From Actinopolymorpha singaporensis (GTDB lineage: Bacteria > Actinomycetota > Actinomycetes > Propionibacteriales > Actinopolymorphaceae), in the NCBI RefSeq assembly GCF_900104745.1, contig NZ_LT629732.1:3211981-3275980 (forward strand): DNA of 64,000 nt, given 5' to 3'. Position numbers and translations under genes: made by a program. Positions within the stretch are counted from its first letter, which is position 1. Each line of letters opens with the position of its first letter. The notes beneath the pieces were generated by a model. The model worked only from the letters and a program-made list of their open reading frames with translations, did no database searches and was not told the DNA's origin. This document shows positions 33,535 through 44,078 of this stretch, piece after piece.

Positions 33535-34815
33535 TCAGGCCCGGCGGTGCAGCACGACGGCCCGGCCGGCGAGGCCGAGCCCGAACATCACCACTCCCGC
33601 GACGACCGACGTCCACGGCAGCGCCGCCACCAGAACCACACAACCGGTGACGCCGAGCACGTTCAGCGCGCGTGGCCAGCGTCGCTGGCCGGCCGGCTGG
33701 GTGAACGCCGACGCGTTGGCGATCGCGTAGTAGACCAGTACGCCGAACGACGAGAAGCCGATCACGCCGCGCACGTCCGTGGTGAGGACCAGCACGCAGA
33801 CCACGGCCGCCACCGCGATTTCGGCGTGGTGGGGGATCCGGTAGCGGGGGTGGACCGCGGCCAACCACCCGGGCAGGTCGCGGTTGCGTGCCATCGCCAG
33901 CGTCGTCCGACCCACGCCGGCGATCAGCGCGAGCAGCGCGCCGAGGCTTGCCAGCGCGCCGCCGACCCGGACCAGCGGCGCGAGCTCGCCCACCCCGGCC
34001 GCCTGCACCGTCGCCGCGAGCGGTGCGGCCGACCGGGCCAGCAGCTCCGGACCGGCGGCGAACAGCGCGGACAGGCCGACCACGAGGTAGACCACGACGG
34101 TGATCGCCAGCGCGAGGGGGATCGCCCGCGGGATCGTGCGCGCGGGGTCGCGAACCTCCTCGCCCAGGGTGGCCACCCGGGCGTAACCGGCGAACGCGAA
34201 GAAGAGCAGTCCGGCGGCCTGCAGGATGCCGTAGGCCCCGCCGGTCGTCAGCGCGTCCCAGCCGCCCACCCGGTCCGGTGAGGCGTGCCCACCCAGCCAG
34301 ATGCCGGCGACCAGCACCGCGAGGGTGGTGAGCGTGCACGCGACCAGGATCCGGGTGGCCTGGGCGGTCCGGGTGACGCCGCGGTAGTTCAGGGCGGCGA
34401 GCCCGACTACGCCGAGCACCGCGACGATCCGCTGCACCCACCACGGACCCGGCACGGCGTACGCCGCGAAGGTCAGCGCCATCGCCGCACAGGACGCGGT
34501 CTTGCCGACGACGAACCCCCACCCGGCGACGAAGCCCCACCGGTGACCGAGGCGTTCCCGTCCGTACACATAGGTGCCGCCGGAGGTCGGGTAGGCGGCG
34601 GCGAGCTGGGCGGACGCGGTGGCGTTGCAGTAGGCGATCACCGCCGCGATCACCAGGCCGATGATCAGTCCCGCCCCGGCGGCGGCCGCGGCCGGGCCGA
34701 ACGCCGCGAACACGCCCGCGCCGATCATCGATCCCAGCCCGATCACGACGGCGTCACCGACACCGAGCCGGCGCACCAACCGGTCGGGCCCGGCGGCGTT
34801 GCCCGAACCGCTCAT
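33535..34815 (-). CDS. APC-family amino acid/polyamine permease
   Basis: This 426-residue protein has about 12 membrane helices. The first helix carries the APC signature GLGSMIGAGVFAAFGPAAAAAG, where the glycines bind the substrate backbone, and the block GLLFFAFAGYARVATLGEEVRDPARTIPRAI is conserved. It should exchange or take up amino acids or amines with protons or antiport; the substrate is unknown. ATG 34815 follows GGAGGA at 8-nt spacing. It diverges from pruA, so amino-acid uptake linked to catabolism is plausible. Confidence 0.9.
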   Translation of the reverse strand: MSGSGNAAGPDRLVRRLGVGDAVVIGLGSMIGAGVFAAFGPAAAAAGAGLIIGLVIAAVIAYCNATASAQLAAAYPTSGGTYVYGRERLGHRWGFVAGWGFVVGKTASCAAMALTFAAYAVPGPWWVQRIVAVLGVVGLAALNYRGVTRTAQATRILVACTLTTLAVLVAGIWLGGHASPDRVGGWDALTTGGAYGILQAAGLLFFAFAGYARVATLGEEVRDPARTIPRAIPLALAITVVVYLVVGLSALFAAGPELLARSAAPLAATVQAAGVGELAPLVRVGGALASLGALLALIAGVGRTTLAMARNRDLPGWLAAVHPRYRIPHHAEIAVAAVVCVLVLTTDVRGVIGFSSFGVLVYYAIANASAFTQPAGQRRWPRALNVLGVTGCVVLVAALPWTSVVAGVVMFGLGLAGRAVVLHRRA

Positions 34816-35007
34816 CGGCGGAGTCCTCCGGAGGGCTGACTGGGCTGTGGGCTGATCGATTCGGGGGAACGATACCGGTCGGAGCGGATTCTTCGTCCCG
34901 GCGCCGGGCCGCGGACGCCGTCGGGGTGGGACGATGGCGCTGGGAGCTCCCCGACCGGGAGACCCACCCCAACCTGGTCCACGCCCACAAAGACGCGGGA
35001 GCCATCG

Positions 35008-36633
<1,626 letters not shown>

Positions 36634-36655
36634 GGCTGTCTCGCAGGGGGCGTTC

Positions 36656-36709
36656 GACGCGTGGCTCCTCGCAGCGCAAGCCAGGCTGCGACGCGGGGAG
36701 CCACGCGTC
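36656..36709. terminator. Long bidirectional hairpin between pruA and zinc-ribbon gene
   Basis: The outer arm 36656-36668 pairs with 36697-36709 (13 bp) and the inner arm 36669-36675 with 36685-36691 (7 bp), with a five-base bulge and a nine-base loop. The far arm overlaps the stop codon of the zinc-ribbon gene (36708-36710). Confidence 0.85.
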
Positions 36710-36920
36710 AGGCGACGCGCGGAGCCTTGCGTACCTTCTCGACCTGGACCTGCTCGCCCGCGGCGAACGACGTGTCCACGAACAGGGCGGTGCCGCAGAT
36801 CACGCACGCCCAGTCGGGGCACTGCTCGCCGTGGCCCTCCTCGCACTGTGGCTGGACGAACAGCTCCAGCCGTCGGCAGGTCGGGCACTGGTAGGTCGTC
36901 TCGCGTGTCGCGTCGGTCAT
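36708..36920 (-). CDS. Small zinc-ribbon protein
   Basis: This 70-residue protein has two cysteine knuckles, YQCPTCRRLELF and CPDWACVICGTALF, plus a Cys/His in QPQCEEGHGEQ, which suggests one or two bound zinc ions. The fold is a rubredoxin-like ribbon; the partner is unknown. ATG 36920 follows GGGGAGG at 7 nt. The terminator hairpin overlaps its stop codon. This small gene is conserved in appearance but I cannot name a family. Confidence 0.78.
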   Translation of the reverse strand: MTDATRETTYQCPTCRRLELFVQPQCEEGHGEQCPDWACVICGTALFVDTSFAAGEQVQVEKVRKAPRVA

Positions 36921-37104
36921 GGCCGGGCCTCCCCACGTCGGTGGAATCCGGGCCGCCAGGATCTGGTGACCTCCGGGCGGTACCGAACTCACGTTCGCAG
37001 CAAGGACCGGCAACGCCGAGACGACACGCCGTACTGATCGCGAACCGACTCCGAGTGACGGACACCCGGACACCGGGCCGCCGGTCGGCACGCAGGCGCC
37101 CGGG

Positions 37105-37668
37105 TCACCCCGCTTCCGGCGGCGGCACCCAGGTGAGTTCGATGCCGAGGCCACGCAGCCAGGCGTCCACGTCGTGGCCGTGTCCCACGATCCCGGCGTA
37201 CGCGGTGAAGCTCGCCTCCAAGGCGCGTTCGGCGCCGGCCGGGTCGAGCAGGCCGGCACGCACCGCGGCCACGAACTCGTCGGAGTCGACCACCCGGGCG
37301 TGCGCTCCGGTGCGGACCAGGATGTCGAGGTACTGGTCGACGGTGCGCCACACCGGGCCGTCGACGGTCGTGGCCATGACGTCGACGTAGTGATCCTCGG
37401 ACCGGACCGCCCCCGGGTGCCTGCGGAAGTCGCTGACCCGCACACCCAGGCCGGGCAGGATCCAGGACTGCACCCACCTGATGGTGGGGTGGGCGATCAC
37501 CGGCCTGGCGAAGTACAGCCCGAAGTCGGTGACGCGCCAGGCATCGAGGCGGCCCGGGATGCCCGAGCGGTCGACGTTGACTCCCGCCACCACGTCGTAC
37601 GTCTCGACGTGCGGCGGGTGGATCGGCGTCTCCACCAGATCCGCGCCGCCCGCCGTCTCCGGCGTCAC
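37105..37668 (-). CDS. DUF402-domain protein
   Basis: This 187-residue protein has the DUF402 (FomD-like) core: VNVDRSGIPGRLDAWRVTDFGLYFARP, then YVDVMATTVDGPVWRTVDQYLDILVRTG, with the acidic VVDSDEFVAAVRAGLLDPAGAERAL segment that holds metal ligands in this family. Some members hydrolyse nucleotide diphosphates or nucleotide-linked compounds; the substrate here is unknown. The GTG start overlaps the stop of the SRPBCC gene (GTGA), so both are translated together. Confidence 0.8.
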   Translation of the reverse strand: MTPETAGGADLVETPIHPPHVETYDVVAGVNVDRSGIPGRLDAWRVTDFGLYFARPVIAHPTIRWVQSWILPGLGVRVSDFRRHPGAVRSEDHYVDVMATTVDGPVWRTVDQYLDILVRTGAHARVVDSDEFVAAVRAGLLDPAGAERALEASFTAYAGIVGHGHDVDAWLRGLGIELTWVPPPEAG

Positions 37669-38168
37669 CGCTGGTTGGCCAGCCAGTCGCGGCCGAGGTC
37701 CTCCATGCCGTCCAGACCTGCCATCACCGCGGGCGCGGCGGCCTGCTCGATCTTCTTCCCGATGATCGGGACGGAAGCCTTCAGGTCGGCGTCCACGATC
37801 TGCTTGGTGGACGAGCCGCCTCCGTCGGGCACCAGCCGGATCTTGCCGCGCATCGAGACCGGCGCGTTGGCGATCTCGACCTTGAGGTCTCCGGTGCGGG
37901 ACCCGTCCGGGCCGGGGGGACCCCAGTCGATCACCTCGTCGAGCTCGATCCGCTCGCCGACGAACTTGCGGACGAAGTCGGGCACATTCGCGGGCAACTC
38001 CTGGTGGGTGGTCGTACGGGCGCCGCCGCCGTCGCCGTCGCGTACGTCGATCTCGTAGCTCAGCGCGTGCGCCTTCTCCACCCGGTGCCGGATGAAGCTC
38101 TTGTTGGTCAGCATGGCGAACACGATGTCCGGCGGAGCCGCGTAGCTGCATTCCCGATGAAGGTCCAT
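37665..38168 (-). CDS. SRPBCC-fold lipid/ligand-binding protein (DUF2505-like)
   Basis: This 167-residue protein begins MDLHRECSYAAPPDIVFAMLTNKSFIRHRVEKAHAL, typical of the DUF2505 group in the START/SRPBCC superfamily, which forms a deep pocket for hydrophobic ligands. The ending PIIGKKIEQAAAPAVMAGLDGMEDLGRDWLANQR matches the long closing helix. No catalytic residue is evident. It is coupled to the DUF402 gene by a 4-base overlap and diverges from NAD-GDH. Confidence 0.82.
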   Translation of the reverse strand: MDLHRECSYAAPPDIVFAMLTNKSFIRHRVEKAHALSYEIDVRDGDGGGARTTTHQELPANVPDFVRKFVGERIELDEVIDWGPPGPDGSRTGDLKVEIANAPVSMRGKIRLVPDGGGSSTKQIVDADLKASVPIIGKKIEQAAAPAVMAGLDGMEDLGRDWLANQR

Positions 38169-38409
38169 GGTGAGATCCAACACGAAGATCGGCGCGAATG
38201 CCGATATCGAGGGCACAACAGCGCATGGAGGGCGCCCGCCGCACCCTTTGTCCGGCCTGTACGCCCGCGATGCGCGGTCGGCCGGATTCATCCCACCCAT
38301 GGACCCTCGGCCGGACCGGTCAGGGATTAGGGTCGGAGAGGCCCGTACGACGGCGTACGGCCCCGGCGCCCGCCGTGGCTCCGGTGGACAGATGGGGCAG
38401 GGCGAGGTC

Positions 38410-41400
38410 ATGACCGTCACCGGCAGCAAGTGGGACGACGCCAAGGACGCGATCCTGGCCGATGCCGCCAAGGTCGCCGAGCACAGTCGTTCGGCCGGAG
38501 CGCTGCCCCGCGACCTGGTGGAGCGGCTGCTGGCCATCTACTACCGCCACGTCTCCGCCGAGGACCTGCTCCACAGCGACCCGGTGGACGTCTACGGCGC
38601 CGCGCGCAGCCACTACCGCCTGGCGCAGGAGCGCCTGCAGGGCACCGCCGCGGTCAACGTCTTCACCCCCACGGTCGAGGAGCACGGCTGGTCGTGCAGC
38701 CACACCGTGGTGGAGGTCGTCACCGACGACATGCCGTTCCTCGTCGACTCGGTGACGATGGAGCTGTCCCGGCGCAACCACGGCATCCACCTCGTGGTCC
38801 ACCCCCAGGTCACCGTGCACCGGGAGATCACCGGCCGGCTCCTCGGGGTCGAGGGCGGCTACAACGGCACGCCGGTGACGGCGCCGGGCCGCCGCGAGCC
38901 CGACCTGGTGGCGGAGTCGTGGATCCACGTCGAGATCGACCGGGTGAGCGACCCCGACGACCTGGTGCAGATCGAGGCCGACCTGCGCCGCGTCCTCAAC
39001 GACGTACGCGAGTCGGTGGAGGACTGGGAGAAGCTGCAGGCCCGGGCCCTGGAGGTGGTGGAGGACCTCGCCACCAACCCGCCGCCGCTGCCCGAGCAGG
39101 AGATCGCCGACGCCCGGGAGCTGCTGACCTGGCTGGCCGACAACCACTTCACCTTCCTCGGCTACCGCGAGTACACCCTGCACGAGACCCCGGACGGCGA
39201 CTGCGTCATGCGCGCCATCCCCGGCAAGGGGCTCGGCATCATGCGTTCGGACCCGCGTTCGGTCCGGTCGTTCCGGCAGATGCCGCCGGAGGTTCGCACC
39301 AAGGCGAAGGAGAAGCGGCTCCTCATCATCACCAAGGCCAACTCCCGCTCCACGGTGCACCGGCCGGCCTACCTCGACTACATCGGCATCAAGACCTTCG
39401 ACGAGTCCGGTGAGGTGGTGGGCGAACGCCGCTTCCTCGGGCTGTTCACCTCCGCGGTCTACACCCAGAGCGTGCGCCGCATCCCCGTCCTGCGGGCACG
39501 CACGGCCGAGGTGCTGGAGCGTTCGGGCTTCTCCATCGACTCCCACTCCGGCAAGGTCCTGCTGGACATCCTGGAGACCTACCCGCGCGACGAACTGTTC
39601 CAGGTCTCGGCGGAGGAACTCCTCCCGACCGTGATGGCCGTCCTCTACCTCCAGGAACGCCGCCGGCTGCGGTTGTTCGTACGCCGCGACGACTACGGCC
39701 GCTACGTCTCCTGCCTGGTCTACCTCCCGCGCGACCGGTTCTCCACCGACGTACGCCTGGAGCTGCAGCGGCTGCTCCTCGACGCCTACGGCGGGGAGAC
39801 CATCGACTTCGCGTTGCGGCTGTCGGAGTCGGTGCTGGCCCGCCTGCACTTCGTGATCCGGATGCGGCGCGGCGCCACGATCCCCGACCTCGACGTGGCC
39901 GAGGTGGAGGAGCAGCTGTCCCAGGCCACCCGCACCTGGTCCGACGACTTCGCCGACGCGCTCAACGACCAGGTGGGCGAGGCCGAGGCCGCGCGCCTGC
40001 TGCACCGCTACGACGAGGCGTTCCCGGTCGCCTACCGCGACGACTTCCCCGCCCGCACCGGCGTGGCCGACCTGCTCCGGCTGGAGGAGCTGCCGGCCGA
40101 GGGCGGCCTGGGCCTGTCGTTGTACGAGCCGGTCGACGCGGCGTCGAACGAACGCCGGTTCAAGATCTACCGCACGGGGCAGAGCCTGTCGCTGTCCGAC
40201 GTACTGCCCCGGCTCACCCGGATGGGTGTGGAGGTGATCGACGAACGCCCGTACGAGATCGAGACCGCCGACCACCGGCGGGCCTGGATCTACGACTTCG
40301 GGCTCGTCTACGACGCCGCGGCGGTCGGGGCGCCGGCCGCCGCGATCCGGGAGCTGTTCCAGGACGCGTTCGCCGCGGTGTGGTCCGGCCGCGCCGAGAG
40401 CGACGGGTTCAACGCGCTCGTGCTGCGGGCCGGGCTGGACTGGAGGCAGGCGAGCATCCTGCGCGCGTACGCGAAGTACATGCGCCAGTCGGGGTCGACG
40501 TTCAGCCAGAGCTACATCGAGGACGCCCTCACCGCCAACGTCGACCTTGCCTGCCTGCTCGTCAGCCTGTTCGAGGCGCGGTTCGACCCGCACGCCGGCC
40601 AGGACGCGAAGGCGCGCGACGAGCAGGCCGCGGAGCTGGTCGACCGGATCGAGGCGGGCCTGGACGACGTGGTGAGCCTGGACCACGACCGCATCCTGCG
40701 GTCCCTGCTCAACCTCGTCCGCACCACGCTGCGCACCAACTACTTCCAGCGCGGCGCCGACGGCGAGCCCAAGCCGTACATCTCGTTCAAGCTCGACCCG
40801 CGGTCCAACCCCGAGCTGCCCGAGCCGCGGCCGCAGTACGAGATCTGGGTCTACTCCCCGCGGGTGGAGGGTGTGCACCTGCGGTTCGGCCCGGTGGCGC
40901 GCGGCGGGCTGCGCTGGTCGGACCGCCGGGAGGACTTCCGTACCGAGGTGCTCGGCCTGTCCAAGGCGCAGATGGTGAAGAACACCGTGATCGTACCGGT
41001 CGGTGCCAAGGGCGGGTTCTTCTGCAAGCAGCTGCCCGACCCGGCCGACCGGGACGCGTGGATGGCCGAAGGGGTCGCGTCCTACCGCACGTTCATCAGC
41101 GGGCTGCTGGACATCACCGACAACCTCCGGCGTGGCGAGGTGATCCCGCCGAAGGACGTCGTACGCCACGACGGCGACGACGCCTACCTCGTGGTTGCCG
41201 CCGACAAGGGCACCGCGAGCTTCTCCGACATCGCCAACGACGTGGCGAAGTCCTACGGCTTCTGGCTCGGTGACGCGTTCGCCTCCGGCGGCTCCGACGG
41301 CTACGACCACAAGGCGATGGGCATCACCGCGCGCGGGGCATGGGAGTCGGTCAAGCGGCACTTCCGCGAGCTGGGCCGGGACTGCCAGAACGAGGACTTC

Positions 41401-43308
41401 ACCTGCGTGGGCGTCGGCGACATGTCCGGTGACGTCTTCGGCAACGGCATGCTGTGCTCGCGGCACACCCGGCTGGTCGCGGCCTTCGACCACCGGCACA
41501 TCTTCCTCGACCCCGATCCGGACCCCGAGACGTCCTACGACGAACGCCGGCGGCTGTTCGACCTGCCGAGGTCGAGCTGGGCCGACTACGACCGCGACCT
41601 GATCAGCAAGGGGGGAGGGGTCTACCGCCGGACGGCGAAGTCGATCCCCCTCAGCCCGGAGGTCCGCGCCTCGCTCGGCATCGCTCGCAACGTCGACGCG
41701 CTCACCCCCAGCGAGTTGATCCGCGCCATCCTCTCCGCGCCGGTCGACCTGCTGTGGAACGGCGGCATCGGCACCTACGTCAAGGCGTCCACCGAGTCCC
41801 ACGCCGACGTCGGCGACAAGGCCAACGACGCGGTGCGCGTCAACGGCCGCCAGCTGCGCGCCGCCTGCGTGGGCGAGGGCGGCAACCTCGGACTCACCCA
41901 GCTCGGCCGGATCGAGTACGCCCAGCAGGGCGGCAAGCTCACCACCGACTTCATCGACAACTCCGCGGGCGTGGACACCTCCGACCACGAGGTCAACATC
42001 AAGGTCCTGCTGGACCGGTTGGTGCAGGAGGGCGACCTCACCGGCAAGCAGCGCAACGAGCTGCTGGCCGCGATGACCGACGAGGTGGCCCAGCTCGTCC
42101 TGGACGACAACTACCAGCAGAACGTCGCCCTGCAGAACGCCGCGGCCGGATCCAAGGCGCTGATGCACGTGCACGCCGACTGGATCCGCCGGCTGGAGAA
42201 GCTCGGGCTGATCGACCGCGAGCTGGAGTTCCTGCCCACCCCCAAGCAGTTCCGCGAACGCCAGGCCCAGGGTGGCGGGCTCACCCCGCCCGAGCTCGCC
42301 GTGCTCTTCGCGTACACAAAGGTCGTGCTCGCGGACGAACTGCTGGGCACCTCGCTTCCCGACGACCCCTACCTCAACGCCGAGCTGGTGGCCTACTTCC
42401 CCGCGCCGATCCGGGAACGCTTCCAGGAACAGATGGCCGAGCACCCACTCCGCCGGGAGATCATCACCACCCAGGTGGTCAACCGGATGGTCAACATGGC
42501 CGGGATGACGTTCTATCCGCGGCTGTCGCTGGAGACAGGCGCGCCTGCGGAGGAGCTGGCGCGCGCCCACGTCGCCGCCCGGGCCATCTTCGGGGCCGAC
42601 GAGATCTTCGCCGAGATCCAGCGGCTGGACAACCGGATCGAGGCCGGCATGCAGGTGCGGATGCGGCTGGAGGTGCGCACGATCGTCGAACGCGCCAGCC
42701 GGTGGTTCGTCCAGAACCGCCGGCCGCCGATGGACGTCGCCGGCACGATCGAGTTCTTCGCCGCGGGGATGCGGGAGTTGTCGGAGTCGCTGCCGGAGGT
42801 GCTGACCGGTCGCGAGCGGACGCTGTTCGAGGGCCGGCTGCACGGGTACGTCGAGGCAGGGGTGCCCGAGGAGCTCGCCACCAGGGTCGCCGCGCTGGCA
42901 CCGACGTACGCCGGCCTGGGCATCGTGGAGACCGCCAACCGCACCGGCGTCGATCTGATCGACGTCGCCCGGGTGCACTTCATCCTGGGCGAACGCCTGG
43001 AGCTCGGCCGGTTGCTCGAACGCATCCTCGCCCTGCCCCGACAGGACCGCTGGCAGACCACGGCCCGGGCGACGCTGCGCGACGACCTGCACAACGTCCA
43101 CGCCCAGCTGACCCAGGACGCGTTGTCGGTGACGCCCGACGACGCCGAGCCGGAGCAGCGGGTGGAGGCCTGGGCAGAACGCGACCAGTCGCTGGTCAGC
43201 CGCACCAGGTCGACTCTCGGCGAGATCGTGGAGGGCGACGTCGCCGACCTGGCGCGGTTGTCGGTCGGCCTCCGCGTCGTCCGCCGCCTGCTCCCGTCCG
43301 CCAACTAG
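38410..43308 (+). CDS. gdh: Large NAD-specific glutamate dehydrogenase
   Basis: This 1632-residue protein belongs to the 180-kDa NAD-GDH class known from Streptomyces, Mycobacterium and Pseudomonas, which oxidatively deaminates glutamate to 2-oxoglutarate and ammonia. ACT-like regulatory segments fill the N-terminal half. The catalytic region (about 770-1170) has FGPVARGGLRWSDRREDFRTEVLGL, the lysine block SKAQMVKNTVIVPVGAKGGFF and the NAD-binding GVGDMSGDVFGNGML. A long helical C-terminal domain follows. ATG 38410 is preferred, though ATG 38392 is in frame. In mycobacteria this enzyme is restrained by GarA, which is not visible here. Confidence 0.95.
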   Translation: MTVTGSKWDDAKDAILADAAKVAEHSRSAGALPRDLVERLLAIYYRHVSAEDLLHSDPVDVYGAARSHYRLAQERLQGTAAVNVFTPTVEEHGWSCSHTVVEVVTDDMPFLVDSVTMELSRRNHGIHLVVHPQVTVHREITGRLLGVEGGYNGTPVTAPGRREPDLVAESWIHVEIDRVSDPDDLVQIEADLRRVLNDVRESVEDWEKLQARALEVVEDLATNPPPLPEQEIADARELLTWLADNHFTFLGYREYTLHETPDGDCVMRAIPGKGLGIMRSDPRSVRSFRQMPPEVRTKAKEKRLLIITKANSRSTVHRPAYLDYIGIKTFDESGEVVGERRFLGLFTSAVYTQSVRRIPVLRARTAEVLERSGFSIDSHSGKVLLDILETYPRDELFQVSAEELLPTVMAVLYLQERRRLRLFVRRDDYGRYVSCLVYLPRDRFSTDVRLELQRLLLDAYGGETIDFALRLSESVLARLHFVIRMRRGATIPDLDVAEVEEQLSQATRTWSDDFADALNDQVGEAEAARLLHRYDEAFPVAYRDDFPARTGVADLLRLEELPAEGGLGLSLYEPVDAASNERRFKIYRTGQSLSLSDVLPRLTRMGVEVIDERPYEIETADHRRAWIYDFGLVYDAAAVGAPAAAIRELFQDAFAAVWSGRAESDGFNALVLRAGLDWRQASILRAYAKYMRQSGSTFSQSYIEDALTANVDLACLLVSLFEARFDPHAGQDAKARDEQAAELVDRIEAGLDDVVSLDHDRILRSLLNLVRTTLRTNYFQRGADGEPKPYISFKLDPRSNPELPEPRPQYEIWVYSPRVEGVHLRFGPVARGGLRWSDRREDFRTEVLGLSKAQMVKNTVIVPVGAKGGFFCKQLPDPADRDAWMAEGVASYRTFISGLLDITDNLRRGEVIPPKDVVRHDGDDAYLVVAADKGTASFSDIANDVAKSYGFWLGDAFASGGSDGYDHKAMGITARGAWESVKRHFRELGRDCQNEDFTCVGVGDMSGDVFGNGMLCSRHTRLVAAFDHRHIFLDPDPDPETSYDERRRLFDLPRSSWADYDRDLISKGGGVYRRTAKSIPLSPEVRASLGIARNVDALTPSELIRAILSAPVDLLWNGGIGTYVKASTESHADVGDKANDAVRVNGRQLRAACVGEGGNLGLTQLGRIEYAQQGGKLTTDFIDNSAGVDTSDHEVNIKVLLDRLVQEGDLTGKQRNELLAAMTDEVAQLVLDDNYQQNVALQNAAAGSKALMHVHADWIRRLEKLGLIDRELEFLPTPKQFRERQAQGGGLTPPELAVLFAYTKVVLADELLGTSLPDDPYLNAELVAYFPAPIRERFQEQMAEHPLRREIITTQVVNRMVNMAGMTFYPRLSLETGAPAEELARAHVAARAIFGADEIFAEIQRLDNRIEAGMQVRMRLEVRTIVERASRWFVQNRRPPMDVAGTIEFFAAGMRELSESLPEVLTGRERTLFEGRLHGYVEAGVPEELATRVAALAPTYAGLGIVETANRTGVDLIDVARVHFILGERLELGRLLERILALPRQDRWQTTARATLRDDLHNVHAQLTQDALSVTPDDAEPEQRVEAWAERDQSLVSRTRSTLGEIVEGDVADLARLSVGLRVVRRLLPSAN

Positions 43309-43327
43309 GGCGGCCAGGAGCCTGCGG

Positions 43328-43798
43328 TCACAGCGGGCCGAACACCTCGCCCACGGCGGCGTGCAGCTCGAGGGTCTCCAGCACCTCGAGCAGTCGGCGT
43401 TCCTCGTAGCGGAAGTGGTTCTCCATGATCGCGGCCACGCCCTCCAGGTGACGGTCGAGCTCCTCCGCCGGGGCGGAGCGGTCGACCGCCGCGCGCAGTT
43501 CACCGAGGAGACCAGCTATCACCGCATGGTCGCCTTCGAGCGCGCGGAGTACGGGCGCCAGCTGCGGGTGCGCCTGCTCGATCGCGGGGAACAGCGTTCG
43601 GTCCTCCCCCCGGTGGTGGCCGTCGAGCGCCGCACAGAAGCCGTGGCAGTACAGCAGCAGGTCGCGACCGGCCCGCTCGGACGGGTGCCCGGCACTCACG
43701 GCCTCCTGCGTGACGCGAAGAGCTTCACGGATGCGTTGGTGCACGCGGCGGAGTTCGGTGCTCCAGGCGAGGAGCCTGGTCGTCTCGCGCTCAGTCAC
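43328..43798 (-). CDS. Hemerythrin/HHE-domain protein
   Basis: This 156-residue four-helix bundle has the iron-binding histidine/glutamate pattern of HHE proteins: H in LRRVHQRIREAL, ALDGHHRGEDRTLFPAI, GDHAVIAGLL and MENHFRYEERRLLEVL. Such proteins bind oxygen, NO or serve in iron-sulfur repair; no extra domain indicates which. GTG 43798 is chosen as the start closest to the fold; its ribosome site is weak. It converges on NAD-GDH. Confidence 0.82.
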   Translation of the reverse strand: MTERETTRLLAWSTELRRVHQRIREALRVTQEAVSAGHPSERAGRDLLLYCHGFCAALDGHHRGEDRTLFPAIEQAHPQLAPVLRALEGDHAVIAGLLGELRAAVDRSAPAEELDRHLEGVAAIMENHFRYEERRLLEVLETLELHAAVGEVFGPL

Positions 43799-43962
43799 GC
43801 GAGGACGAAGGGAGCGATGAGAACATCGACAGTCCTTCGGTTCGACGCCTCCATGCCTGACACGGACTGCCACCGGCACGCGACGTTGCACCGACTCTAG
43901 GGCATCGCCGACGGCGGACCACGGGGTACCGGCCGGTGACCCCTCGCAGTGCGGCGGGAAGG

Positions 43963-43975
43963 CCTGTGGACAACG
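43963..43975 (-). promoter_or_regulatory. Actinobacterial DnaA-box word, copy 3 (inverted), before tadA
   Basis: CCTGTGGACAACG is the reverse complement of CGTTGTCCACAGG and shares the 12-mer GTTGTCCACAGG with copies 1 and 2. It lies 104 bp upstream of the tadA start in the 280-bp hemerythrin-tadA gap. The rest of that gap shows a possible TTGACC -35 element at 44033 but no clear -10. Confidence 0.6.
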
Positions 43976-44078
43976 GTTCGCGGTCCCGATCGGTGCATGA
44001 CACAATCCACGAGCGGCAAGTGATCGACGCCGTTGACCGGGATGTGGACGTGCTAGTGGCGCGGGGTGCAGGGAAGAC

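Noticed and set aside
38320-43503. 1727-residue open frame antisense to NAD-GDH
   Set aside because: It is a by-product of high-GC third-position bias; the plus-strand product has clear GDH motifs and the antisense protein has none.
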